From positions 186,001 to 250,000 of the forward strand of contig BMSM01000008.1 in the NCBI GenBank assembly GCA_014649155.1: a stretch of 64,000 nucleotides of DNA, written 5' to 3'. The DNA is from Streptomyces griseoviridis. Its GTDB lineage: Bacteria; Actinomycetota; Actinomycetes; Streptomycetales; Streptomycetaceae. How positions within the stretch are numbered: the stretch's first letter is position 1; the number at the start of each line of letters is the position of its first letter. The notes beneath the pieces are model-generated. The model did no database searches, was not told the origin of the DNA, and saw only the letters and a program-made list of their open reading frames with translations. A program made the translations under genes and the position numbers. Positions 1-8,188 of the stretch are shown here, in pieces.

Positions 1-601
1 CCTGGCGCTGCAACGCCTCCAGGGCGAGGGCCCGGGTGATGCCGGGCGGCGGATAGACGATCAGCGGCACCGGACGCGCCGGGTCCAGACGCAGCCGCTC
101 CGCGCCGATCCACACCAGCCGGTCGTGCCAGACCAGCTCGCCCCGCCGGTCCTCGGGCCGCCGCTTGGCCAGGACCAGGTCGAGCCTCCCGGCGGCGAGC
201 TGCGCGTGCAGGGTGCCGGACAGCTCGACCGTCAGTTCCAGGTCGACCTCGGGGTGGTCGTGCCGGAAGCCCTCCAGGATCTCCGGCAGCCGGGTCAGCA
301 CGAAGTCCTCCGACGCCCCGAACCGCAGCCGCCCGCGCAGCCGGGTGCCGGTGAAGAACGCGGTGGCCTGCTCGTGGACCTCCAGGATGCGCCGGGCGAA
401 GCCGAGCATCGCCTCGCCGTCCTCGGTCAGCTCCACCGAGTGCGTGTCCCGGTCGAACAGCGGCCGCCCGGTCGCCTCCTCCAGGCGCCGCACGTGCTGG
501 CTCACCGTGGACTGGCGCAGCCCGAGCCGCCGGGCGGCCTGGGTGAAACTCAGCGTCTGCGCCACCGAGAGGAAGGTCCGCAGCTGGGAGGGGTCGTACA
601 C
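1..601 (-). CDS. LysR-family transcriptional regulator (partial)
   Basis: Reading leftward from a GTG at 599-601, the translation opens with a typical LysR winged helix-turn-helix: a Gln-Leu-Arg-Thr-Phe-Leu start, the AARRLGLRQSTVSQHVRRLE recognition region at about residues 18-37, then a PLFDRD turn. The frame stays open to the left edge, so about 200 residues are present and the end of the effector-binding domain is missing. It is divergent from the carrier gene at 758 with about 155 bp between starts, the usual LysR-target arrangement. I infer, but cannot show, that it controls that carrier. Confidence 0.85.
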   Translation of the reverse strand, partial: MYDPSQLRTFLSVAQTLSFTQAARRLGLRQSTVSQHVRRLEEATGRPLFDRDTHSVELTEDGEAMLGFARRILEVHEQATAFFTGTRLRGRLRFGASEDFVLTRLPEILEGFRHDHPEVDLELTVELSGTLHAQLAAGRLDLVLAKRRPEDRRGELVWHDRLVWIGAERLRLDPARPVPLIVYPPPGITRALALEALQRQ

Positions 602-757
602 GGGGCGAGCTTATCGCCGAACGCGATGGCAGTCAGAGCGGTGTACGGGATTCCCGATCGCCGGGTGAGGGAGCACGATGGAGCGGGGACCCGTGTTCCC
701 GTATCCCTGGGCCCCCGGGTCGGAGCGTCCGACGATCGAACGAGCAAGTGGAGCACC

Positions 758-1795
758 GTGAAACGCCTGCGATGGCCGCGCTGGATGCCGGTCGACCCGT
801 ACATCCTGCTGCTGCTGGCGACGGTGGGCCTCGCGGCGCTGCTGCCCGCCCGCGGGACGTCGGCGGATGTCGCGAACGGCGCCTCCACGGCCGCGATCGC
901 CTTCCTCTTCTTCCTCTACGGCGCCCGCCTCTCCACCCGGGAGGCCCTGGACGGGCTCAAGCACTGGCGACTCCATGTCACCGTCCTGGCCTGCACGTTC
1001 GTCGTCTTCCCGCTGCTGGGGCTGGCCTCGCGCGGCCTGGTCCCGGTCCTTCTGACCGACCCCCTCCATCAGGGCCTGCTGTTCTGCACGCTGGTCCCGT
1101 CCACCATCCAGTCCTCGATCGCCTTCACCTCGATCGCCCGGGGCAACGTGCCCGCCGCGATCTGCGCGGGCTCCTTCTCCTCCCTCGTCGGTATCGTCGC
1201 CACCCCGCTGCTCGCCGCCGCGCTGCTCGGCGGCTCGGCCGGCGGGTTCTCCGCCGACTCGCTGGTGAAGATCGTGGTTCAGCTGCTGGTGCCGTTCGTC
1301 GCCGGGCAGGTGCTGCGGCGCTGGATCGGCGGCTTCGTCACCCGGCACAAGAAGGTCCTCGGGCTGGCCGACCGCGGCTCGATCCTGCTCGTCGTCTACA
1401 CCGCGTTCAGCGCGGGCATGGCGCAGGGCGTCTGGCACCAGGTCAGTCCGGTCCGGCTGGCCGGACTGCTCGCCGTGGAGGCGGTGCTGCTCGCCGTGAT
1501 GCTGGCGCTGACCTGGTACGGCGCGAAGGCGCTGCGGTTCGGCCGGGCGGACCGGATCGCCATCCAGTTCGCCGGCTCCAAGAAGTCCCTCGCCTCCGGA
1601 CTGCCCATGGCCGGCGTCCTCTTCGGCGCCCACGCCTCGCTGGCGGTGCTGCCGCTGATGCTCTTCCACCAGATGCAGCTGATGGTGTGCGCGGTCATCG
1701 CCAAGCGCCGCTCGCACGACCCGGAGGCCGAGGACACCCCGGACCCCGGGACGGCCGCCCGGCCCACGGCCGGCACCGGCGCCTCCCGCGGCTGA
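758..1795 (+). CDS. Bile acid:sodium symporter-like (SBF/YfeH-type) membrane carrier
   Basis: This 345-residue integral membrane protein has about nine to ten hydrophobic segments. It carries the family's LLFCTLVPSTIQSSIAFTS stretch near residues 108-126 and a GSKKSLASGLPMAG stretch near 274-287, both typical of the SBF-like (YfeH) group. The frame is open much further upstream. GTG 758 is chosen because the hydrophobic core begins at once and the upstream extension is a mirror of the LysR gene. The substrate is unknown; organic anions are usual for the superfamily. The C-terminal 30 residues are hydrophilic and Pro/Thr-rich. It converges on the sialidase gene. Confidence 0.85.
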   Translation: MKRLRWPRWMPVDPYILLLLATVGLAALLPARGTSADVANGASTAAIAFLFFLYGARLSTREALDGLKHWRLHVTVLACTFVVFPLLGLASRGLVPVLLTDPLHQGLLFCTLVPSTIQSSIAFTSIARGNVPAAICAGSFSSLVGIVATPLLAAALLGGSAGGFSADSLVKIVVQLLVPFVAGQVLRRWIGGFVTRHKKVLGLADRGSILLVVYTAFSAGMAQGVWHQVSPVRLAGLLAVEAVLLAVMLALTWYGAKALRFGRADRIAIQFAGSKKSLASGLPMAGVLFGAHASLAVLPLMLFHQMQLMVCAVIAKRRSHDPEAEDTPDPGTAARPTAGTGASRG

Positions 1796-1808
1796 CCCGG
1801 TCAGCCGC
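1788..1808. terminator. Short palindrome between convergent genes
   Basis: A perfect 9-bp inverted repeat, GCGGCTGAC and GTCAGCCGC with a 3-nt loop, contains both stop codons of the convergent carrier and sialidase genes. It could end transcription in both directions. There is no T-tract, which is common in high-GC actinomycetes. Confidence 0.45.
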
Positions 1809-3675
1809 CGGCGTCCACCCGGTCCAGCGGCAGCCACAGCACCACGTCCCCCGCCGCCGCCTCGCCGCCGGTGACCTCGTCGTCGGTCAGCGCCCGCCGC
1901 CACACCCGTACGTCGTCCACCGCGCCGGCGAAGTGCGCCCGGCCGTCCATCCGGGCGCCCACGTGCACCCCGAACGCCGAGAAGCGGCTGACCGAGCCCG
2001 GCACGTCCGCCGTCCCGGCGCGTTCCCCGTCGAGGAACAGGGTGAGCCGTCCGCCGCCCCGGCGCAGCACCAGCCGGTGCCAGCGGCCGTCGTTGCGGGC
2101 GCCGGCGATCCGCGCGTACGCCGACCGGGGCGCCGCCGCCCCGTCCCGCGCCGTCATCAGCCCGGTCACCCGGTCCCGCGCGGGCTCGGCGCGCAGCCAC
2201 ACCTGGGGCTGGCGGGTGCCGATGCCGCCCATCCACAGCAGCGGCTGCTCCCCGCTCGTCGCTGTGTACCGGAACCACAGCGACGCCGTGAAGTCGCCGT
2301 CCCCCAGCGGCAGTTCCCTCCGGTACGGCAGCCGCACCCCGTCGTCGGCGCCGTCGAGGACGAGCGCGCCGCCGACCGCGCCGTCCGCCGTCCTACCGGC
2401 GCCGCCCAGCACAGCGGCCGCGGCGGCGCCCGGCGCGCGGTCCGGGGTGGCCGGGTCGGCGCCGCGCCGGTCCCGGAGTTGGCCCTCGCCGAACCGGGCG
2501 AAGCGGATCTCGTCGCGGGCGTCGGCCGTGCCCGCCTCGTACAGCAGCCCCGCCGACGCCGCGTCGAGGGCCGCCAGGTCCGAGTAGCCGGACCAGTCCC
2601 GGGTGACCACCGTCGCCCGGTCCACGCTGTCCCAGGTGGCGCCGCCGTCCCAGGAGGAGCGGATCACCATGGTCCGGCGGCGGTCGGGGTCGGCCGGCGC
2701 GGACAGCAGCACCCGGTCGCCCAGGCGCAGCAGCGCGCCCTGCACCTGCGGGGTGTACAGGTCGGGAACGGCCTCGAAGGGCGCGGCGAAGCTGTCGCCG
2801 CCGTCCCGGCTGACGGTCTGCGCGCGGTGGCCGAGGTCGGCGCCGTCCTGTTCGCGTCCGCCGACCAGCAGCGAGCCGTCCCCGAGTTCGGCGAGCGTCA
2901 CCTCGGACGGCTTCCGCCGGAAGGTGCCGTCCCCGGCCACCGGCCAGGTGTCGGTGGCGCCGACCCGCCAGTGCGCGCCGCCGTCGTCGCTGACGACCAG
3001 CGCCGCGTGGTTGGCGGTGACCCGGCCGCCCGCCCAGGTCTCGGCGTTCACCCCGAGGACCAGCCGCCCGGCGTGCGCGCCCGTGGTGAGCTGCACGCCG
3101 TGCACCGGGCCGGTCGCGTACCAGGAGTTCCAGTCGTCCGGCCGGATCCCGGTGCTCAGGTCGCGCGGCTCGGACCAGGTCAGTCCGTCGTCGTCGCTGT
3201 GCTGGAGGTGGGGCACGCGGTCGCAGGGGATCGCGCAGCCCGCGTCGTCCGCCCGGCCGGTGTTGTGGGTCTCCACCAGCAGCACACGTCCCGTGGCGCG
3301 GTCCACCACGGGCGCCGGATTGCCGTGCGTGTCCCCGCCGCCCTCGGTGACGACCCGCAGCGGCCCCCAGGTACGGCCGCCGTCGGTGGAGCGCTTCAGC
3401 ACGATGTCGATGTCGGCGGCGTCCCCGCAGTCGCGGACCCGCCCCTCGGCGAAGGCGAGCAGCGTCCCGTCCGTGGTCCGCACCAGCGCGGGGATGCGGA
3501 AGCAGGCGTACCCGGGGTCCCGGTCGGCCCGGAAGAGGACCCGCTGCTCGAACGCGGCGGCGCGGGCGTGCGCCGGGGCGGGGACGGCGACGGCCGCCGC
3601 GACGCCGAGGGCGGACAGGGAGGCGAGCACGGCCGTACGGAATCTCGGGCGGGGACGACGGGGGGAGGACGGCAT
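1801..3675 (-). CDS. Secreted exo-alpha-sialidase with C-terminal LamG-like domain
   Basis: The product is a 624-residue glycoside hydrolase of the sialidase superfamily (GH33-like). It opens with a Sec signal: an Arg-rich start, then a hydrophobic stretch ending near AHARA. A FRIP motif (CFRIPALV) follows, and at least five Asp-boxes are visible (STDGGRTW, SDDDGLTW, SDDGGAHW, SRDGGDSF, SWDGGATW). Residues from about 420 on look like a concanavalin/LamG-type jelly roll. ATG 3675 has AAGGG about 10 nt upstream; an in-frame GTG at 3693 has no such site. The likely role is release of sialic acid from host or environmental glycans outside the cell. Confidence 0.92.
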   Translation of the reverse strand: MPSSPRRPRPRFRTAVLASLSALGVAAAVAVPAPAHARAAAFEQRVLFRADRDPGYACFRIPALVRTTDGTLLAFAEGRVRDCGDAADIDIVLKRSTDGGRTWGPLRVVTEGGGDTHGNPAPVVDRATGRVLLVETHNTGRADDAGCAIPCDRVPHLQHSDDDGLTWSEPRDLSTGIRPDDWNSWYATGPVHGVQLTTGAHAGRLVLGVNAETWAGGRVTANHAALVVSDDGGAHWRVGATDTWPVAGDGTFRRKPSEVTLAELGDGSLLVGGREQDGADLGHRAQTVSRDGGDSFAAPFEAVPDLYTPQVQGALLRLGDRVLLSAPADPDRRRTMVIRSSWDGGATWDSVDRATVVTRDWSGYSDLAALDAASAGLLYEAGTADARDEIRFARFGEGQLRDRRGADPATPDRAPGAAAAAVLGGAGRTADGAVGGALVLDGADDGVRLPYRRELPLGDGDFTASLWFRYTATSGEQPLLWMGGIGTRQPQVWLRAEPARDRVTGLMTARDGAAAPRSAYARIAGARNDGRWHRLVLRRGGGRLTLFLDGERAGTADVPGSVSRFSAFGVHVGARMDGRAHFAGAVDDVRVWRRALTDDEVTGGEAAAGDVVLWLPLDRVDAGG

Positions 3676-3871
3676 GGAGCGGTGGCCCTTCACGCGGCTG
3701 GCGGGAAGCCGGTCATCAGGGCATCAGTAGATCAAGTCATCACATGCCGGATACGACGCGCTGGATCACCGCGCGTGTCGCCGCCACCGCCCGGCACGGC
3801 ATCACCCCGGCCCGGCGCAGGGGGCGCTCCCCGCCGGCCGGGGTTCCGCCGCCGTGCCGCGGACGGGCGCC

Positions 3872-4720
3872 TCAGCCCTGTACGGCCGCGGTCCGCAGGG
3901 CGATCCGCTCCTCACCCGCGTACACGTTCATGGAGGCGCCCCGCAGGAAGCCCACCAGGGTCAGGCCGGTCTCGGCGGCCAGGTCCACGGCGAGCGACGA
4001 GGGCGCCGACACCGCCGCCAGCACCGGGATGCCGGCCATCACGGCCTTCTGGGCCAGCTCGAAGGAGGCCCGCCCGGAGACGAGCAGCACCGACCGGCTC
4101 AGCGGCAGGCCGCCGCGCTGAAGGGCGCGGCCGACCAGCTTGTCGACCGCGTTGTGCCGGCCCACGTCCTCCCGGACGTCGGCGAGTTCGCCGTCCTCGG
4201 TGAACAGGGCCGCCGCGTGCAGCCCGCCGGTGCGGTCGAAGACCCGCTGGGCGGCGCGCAGCCGGTCGGGCAGCTCGGCGAGGAGAGCGGCGTCGATCCG
4301 GACCGGCGGGGTGTCGGCGATGGGCCAGCGGGCCGTCGTACGGACCGCGTCGAGGCTGGCCTTGCCGCACAGCCCGCAGGAGGAGGTGGTGTAGACGTTC
4401 CGTTCCAGGGTGATGTCGGGCAGGACCACGCCGGGCGCGGTCTGCACGTCCACCACGTTGTACGTGTTGGAGCCGTCGGCGGTCGCGCCCGCGCAGTACA
4501 CGATGTTCCGCAGGTCTTCCTCGCGGGCCAGCACCCCTTCGCTGACCAGGAACCCGGCGGCGAGCGCGAAGTCGTCGCCGGGGGTGCGCATGGTGATGGC
4601 GAGGGGTTTGCCGTTGAGCCGGATCTCCAGTGGCTCCTCGGCGACGAGCGTGTCCGGCCGGGCGGAGACCGCCCCGTCGCGGATGCGGATCACCTTGCGT
4701 CGTTCCGTGACTCGTCCCAT
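3872..4720 (-). CDS. fdhD: Formate dehydrogenase accessory sulfurtransferase FdhD
   Basis: The 282-residue protein matches FdhD over its full length. The active-site loop CGLCGK, with the two Cys that relay sulfur to the molybdenum cofactor, is at about residues 115-120. EDVGRHNAVDKLVG and SGRASFELAQKAVMAGIP are further family blocks. FdhD is needed to activate formate dehydrogenases carrying a bis-MGD cofactor. It lies 7 bp downstream of a remnant of such an enzyme and probably shares its transcript. Its intact state beside a broken partner implies another formate dehydrogenase elsewhere, or recent decay. Confidence 0.95.
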   Translation of the reverse strand: MGRVTERRKVIRIRDGAVSARPDTLVAEEPLEIRLNGKPLAITMRTPGDDFALAAGFLVSEGVLAREEDLRNIVYCAGATADGSNTYNVVDVQTAPGVVLPDITLERNVYTTSSCGLCGKASLDAVRTTARWPIADTPPVRIDAALLAELPDRLRAAQRVFDRTGGLHAAALFTEDGELADVREDVGRHNAVDKLVGRALQRGGLPLSRSVLLVSGRASFELAQKAVMAGIPVLAAVSAPSSLAVDLAAETGLTLVGFLRGASMNVYAGEERIALRTAAVQG

Positions 4721-4727
4721 GTCCTGA

Positions 4728-5009
4728 TCAGCCCCGGTTCTGTACGTGCTGGTGGCCGAAACGGCCCTTGATGCGGAGATCGCCGTGGGTCACCGGGCTG
4801 TCGTGCGGCGAGGTGACCTCGACGATCTCATTGTCCTGTACGCGCAGGGTGAGGGCGCAGCCCGCCCCGCAGTACGCGCACACCGTGGTCGTGGCGGTCT
4901 GCGCCGACTCGTCCCACGCCGGGCCGACCTCACCCGGGTCGTCGGTGGCGTGAGGACGCGCGGTGAAGTCACCGCGCGGGCTGCGCGCGCGTACGCCGTG
5001 CCGCCCCAT
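4728..5009 (-). pseudogene. Formate dehydrogenase alpha-subunit remnant ([4Fe-4S] segment)
   Basis: The last 60 residues of this frame read as the N-terminal [4Fe-4S] segment of molybdopterin oxidoreductases: CAYCGAGC, then DNEIVEVTSPHDSPVTHGD and IKGRFGHQHVQNRG, after which the frame stops. The catalytic Mo-bis-MGD domains are absent. Upstream, frames shift: a plausible start MNVAALGAGAM lies in another frame at 5119. I take the piece as a decayed fragment, starting it at ATG 5009 with weak support. It could instead be a short subunit of a split enzyme, because some actinomycete homologues end near the same point. Confidence 0.5.
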
Positions 5010-5186
5010 GGCCGCCAGGTGCGGTCCGCGGGCGACGAGACGGACGCGGGCGCCGGCGCGTTGGGGCGCGGCGCCCACGCGCACGCCATCGCGCCGGCGC
5101 CGAGGGCGGCGACGTTCATGGGGGTAGCTCCGTTCGGCGAGGGTCGTACCGAGGAACCGGAGAGCGTGCCGCGACTCTGTCGGCGA

Positions 5187-5202
5187 ATATTGTCTACAGT
5201 AT
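5187..5202. promoter_or_regulatory. Candidate GntR/FCD operator
   Basis: ATATTGTC-TACAGTAT is an imperfect palindrome (6 of 8 positions match between arms) built around GTCTACAGT. It is an AT-rich island between the minus-strand fdh remnant and the plus-strand OFA carrier. The core recurs upstream of the GntR gene (8098-8106, opposite strand) and, as GTCGACTGT, upstream of oxc. The TTGT-N2-ACA spacing is like known sites of FCD-type GntR proteins. Its regulatory role is inferred. Confidence 0.45.
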
Positions 5203-5420
5203 GGAAGGGGGGTCGGCAAGGGACCGCGCAGGACCGGGCGTCCCCGTAGTGACGGCGCGGGCGGCTGCGGCGGACCCGGCGGGCGGTCGCGTCGAGGGAG
5301 GCTGTGCTCGGGCCTTCCCGGCTCCCCCCGCAATGCCTGACGTACCGTCATGCGACCGATACCGGGCGGAGACCTCGTACGTCTTCTCAACGCGGCGTTT
5401 CCTTCCTACCGTTCGGGATC

Positions 5421-6746
5421 ATGAGTCCCCCCGTAGCACCGCCCGGCTGGAGCCGCTGGCTCGTCCCCCCGGCCGCCCTCTCGGTCCACCTCTCCATCGG
5501 GCAGGCGTACGCCTGGTCCGTGTTCAAACCGCCCCTGGAATCCGCGCTCGGCCTCAGCGGCACGCAGAGCGCGCTCCCCTTCCAGCTCGGCATCGTCATG
5601 CTCGGCCTGTCCGCCGCGTTCGGCGGCACCCTGGTCGAGCGGCGCGGGCCGCGCTGGGCGATGACGGTAGCGCTGATCTGCTTCTCGTCCGGCTTCCTGC
5701 TCTCCGCGCTCGGCGCGGCCACCGAGCAGTACTGGCTGATCGTCCTCGGCTACGGCTTCGTCGGCGGCATCGGCCTGGGCATCGGCTACATCTCGCCGGT
5801 CTCCACGCTGATCAAGTGGTTCCCCGACCGGCCCGGCATGGCCACCGGCATCGCCATCATGGGCTTCGGCGGCGGCGCGCTGATCGCCTCTCCCTGGTCC
5901 GCGCAGATGCTGGAGTCCTTCGGGGCCGACAGCTCCGGCATCGCCCTCGCCTTCCTCGTGCACGGACTGGCGTACGCCGTCTTCATGCTGCTCGGCGTGC
6001 TCCTCGTGCGGGTGCCCCGCGCGCCCGCGTCGGCGGCCGGCCGGCCCGCCCCGTCGGCCGGCGTCCAGGTGTCGGCGCGCTCCGCGGTGCGGACCCCGCA
6101 GTTCTGGTGCCTGTGGATCGTGCTCTGCATGAACGTCACCGCGGGCATCGGCATCCTGGAGAAGGCCGCCCCGATGATCACGGACTTCTTCGCCGACACC
6201 TCCGCGCCGGTCTCCGCGACGGCCGCCGCCGGGTTCGTCGCCCTGCTGTCGGCGGCCAACATGGCCGGCCGGATCGGCTGGTCCTCCGCCTCCGACCTGA
6301 TCGGACGCAAGAACATCTACCGCGTCTACCTCGGCGTCGGCGCCCTGATGTACGCGCTCATCGCCCTGTTCGGCGACGCCTCCAAGCCGCTGTTCGTGCT
6401 CGCCGCCCTGGTGATCCTCTCCTTCTACGGCGGCGGCTTCGCGACGGCCCCCGCCTATCTGAAGGACCTCTTCGGCACCTACCAGGTCGGCGCTATCCAC
6501 GGCCGGCTGCTCACCGCCTGGTCCACGGCCGGGGTCCTCGGACCGCTGATCGTGAACTGGATCGCCGACCGGCAGGAGGAGGCCGGGCGGCACGGCTCGT
6601 CCCTGTACGGGCTGTCCCTGGTCATCATGATCGGCCTGCTCGTCGTGGGGTTCGCCGCCAACGAACTGGTACGCCCCGTCCACCCCCGCCACCACGTCAC
6701 CGCCCCGGACCCCGAGGAGAGCGCCGATGTCGCCCGACAGCAGTGA
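5421..6746 (+). CDS. OFA-family MFS transporter (oxalate/formate antiporter type)
   Basis: The 441-residue protein has 12 predicted membrane segments. OFA-type blocks are visible: HLSIGQAYAWSVFKPPLE in TM1, GIGLGIGYISPVSTLIKWFPDRPGMATG between TM4 and TM5, and GRIGWSSASDLIGRKN in the central loop. The best known member is the oxalate:formate antiporter OxlT. The ATG at 5421 is the first codon consistent with the TM1 start. It lies downstream of the candidate operator at 5187 and overlaps the next small ORF by 20 bp. The substrate is probably a small carboxylate, given fdhD beside it and the oxalate genes at 29-37 kb. Confidence 0.9.
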   Translation: MSPPVAPPGWSRWLVPPAALSVHLSIGQAYAWSVFKPPLESALGLSGTQSALPFQLGIVMLGLSAAFGGTLVERRGPRWAMTVALICFSSGFLLSALGAATEQYWLIVLGYGFVGGIGLGIGYISPVSTLIKWFPDRPGMATGIAIMGFGGGALIASPWSAQMLESFGADSSGIALAFLVHGLAYAVFMLLGVLLVRVPRAPASAAGRPAPSAGVQVSARSAVRTPQFWCLWIVLCMNVTAGIGILEKAAPMITDFFADTSAPVSATAAAGFVALLSAANMAGRIGWSSASDLIGRKNIYRVYLGVGALMYALIALFGDASKPLFVLAALVILSFYGGGFATAPAYLKDLFGTYQVGAIHGRLLTAWSTAGVLGPLIVNWIADRQEEAGRHGSSLYGLSLVIMIGLLVVGFAANELVRPVHPRHHVTAPDPEESADVARQQ

Positions 6747-6861
6747 GCGCCCGCCCGCCCGGCGCCCCCTGATCGCATTCGCCTGGCTCTGGGTGGGGGC
6801 GCCGCTCGCCTACGGGCTGTACGAGCTGGTACGGAAGGCCACGCAGTTGTTCACGGGGTGA
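6727..6861 (+). CDS. Small membrane partner of OFA transporter (44 aa)
   Basis: This short ORF encodes 44 residues with one clear membrane span (PLIAFAWLWVGAPLAYGLYEL) between charged ends. It overlaps the OFA carrier gene by 20 bp in another frame, so translation is probably coupled. Small single-span proteins directly after OFA carriers are a recognised family, named 'MFS transporter small subunit' in current annotation as I remember it. Whether it is a true subunit or an assembly factor is unknown. Confidence 0.75.
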   Translation: MSPDSSERPPARRPLIAFAWLWVGAPLAYGLYELVRKATQLFTG

Positions 6862-7102
6862 GCCCGCCGGGCGGTGACGGGCGGTGGCGGGCGTGTCCGG
6901 GGCGAACCCGCCGGACGGCGGCCGGTGTGCACGGGCCCGGCTTCGGACGGCGGCGGGTGTCCGCCGGTCCGGCCCGCCGGACGTGCCGGTGACGGAAGCC
7001 GACAAGGGGGGCTTCCGTTTCCTGTCGCATCACCTGCCGCCGTACCCGCGAGTCACTGATCAGACTGGTGGACCCGCTACCGCATGCACCTAGGGGTTCA
7101 CC

Positions 7103-8050
7103 ATGCACGGCTCGCGCATCACCGGGCTCGGCCACCACCAGCCCGCCCGCGTCCTCACCAACGAGGACCTGGCGGGCCTGGTGGACACCAGCGACGAGTG
7201 GATCACCAGCCGGGTGGGCATCCGCACCCGCCGGATCGCCGGCCCCGACGAGCCGGTCGACGACCTGGCCGCGCGCGCCGCCGCCAAGGCGCTCGCGGCG
7301 GCCGGGGCCACCCCCGCCGACGTCGACCTGGTGCTGGTCGCCACGTCCACCGCCATCGACCGCTCCCCGAACACCGCCGCCCGCGTCGCCGCCCGGCTCG
7401 GCATGGGGAGCCCCGCCACGATGGACCTGAACGTCGTGTGCGCCGGCTTCACCCACGCCCTGGCCACCGCCGACCACGCCGTCCGCGCGGGCGCCGCCCG
7501 CCGCGCCCTGGTCATAGGCGCCGACAAGATGTCCGAGGTCACCGACTGGACCGACCGCACCACCTGCGTGCTGGTCGGCGACGGCGCGGGCGCCGCCGTC
7601 GTCGAACCCTGCGCGGCCGGCGAGGAACCCGGCATCGGGCCCGTCCTGTGGGGATCGGTGCCCGAGATGGGGCACGCCGTGCGGATCGAGGGCACCCCGC
7701 CGCGCTTCGCCCAGGAGGGCCAGAGCGTCTACCGCTGGGCGACCACCCGGCTGCCCGCCATCGCCCGCGGGGTGTGCGAACGGGCCGGGGTGGAGCCCGC
7801 CGCCCTCGCCGCCGTCGTCCTGCACCAGGCCAACCTGCGCATCATCGAGCCGCTGGCCGAACGGATCGGCGCCGTCGACGCGGTGGTCGCCCGGGATGTC
7901 ACCGAGTCCGGCAACACCTCGGCAGCCAGCATCCCCCTCGCCCTGGCCAAGCTGGCCGAACGCGGCGAGATCGGCAGCGGCGACCCCGTCCTGCTGTTCG
8001 GCTTCGGCGGGAACCTGTCCTACGCCGGGCAGGTCGTGCGCTGCCCCTGA
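7103..8050 (+). CDS. Beta-ketoacyl-ACP synthase III (FabH-like)
   Basis: The 315-residue thiolase-fold enzyme keeps the complete FabH catalytic triad: Cys113 (NVVCAGFTH), His241 (VVLHQANLRII) and Asn271 (SGNTSAASIP), close to the E. coli numbering. Known FabH enzymes condense an acyl-CoA with malonyl-ACP. ATG 7103 has AGGGG at a good distance. It stands outside any fatty-acid cluster, 139 bp before the GntR regulator, so it is more likely a secondary or specialised ketosynthase than the housekeeping copy. Whether it is controlled by the GntR protein is not visible. Confidence 0.9.
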   Translation: MHGSRITGLGHHQPARVLTNEDLAGLVDTSDEWITSRVGIRTRRIAGPDEPVDDLAARAAAKALAAAGATPADVDLVLVATSTAIDRSPNTAARVAARLGMGSPATMDLNVVCAGFTHALATADHAVRAGAARRALVIGADKMSEVTDWTDRTTCVLVGDGAGAAVVEPCAAGEEPGIGPVLWGSVPEMGHAVRIEGTPPRFAQEGQSVYRWATTRLPAIARGVCERAGVEPAALAAVVLHQANLRIIEPLAERIGAVDAVVARDVTESGNTSAASIPLALAKLAERGEIGSGDPVLLFGFGGNLSYAGQVVRCP

Positions 8051-8097
8051 CCCGCCCCGGACCGCCCCTGACCCCGGACGTTCTCCCCGAACCGTAG

Positions 8098-8106
8098 ACT
8101 GTAGAC
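8098..8106 (-). promoter_or_regulatory. Candidate GntR/FCD autoregulatory site
   Basis: On the minus strand GTCTACAGT is read here, identical to the core at 5192-5200. On the plus strand GTAGAC occurs twice (8094-8099 and 8101-8106), followed by an AT-rich stretch to about 8140, about 85 bp before the GntR start. The position suits autoregulation; this is inference. Confidence 0.4.
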
Positions 8107-8188
8107 GAAAGACAATTGATACTTTCTTTACTGTCTTTACCTCTCCACTGTCTCCACCGTCTTCGCTTCGTCCGCCTAGGGGGCCGCG

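Noticed and set aside
748..4203. 1151-codon plus-strand open frame across the carrier, sialidase and fdhD
   Set aside because: Arg/Pro/Ala-rich without motifs. The three genes in other frames have clear family signatures.
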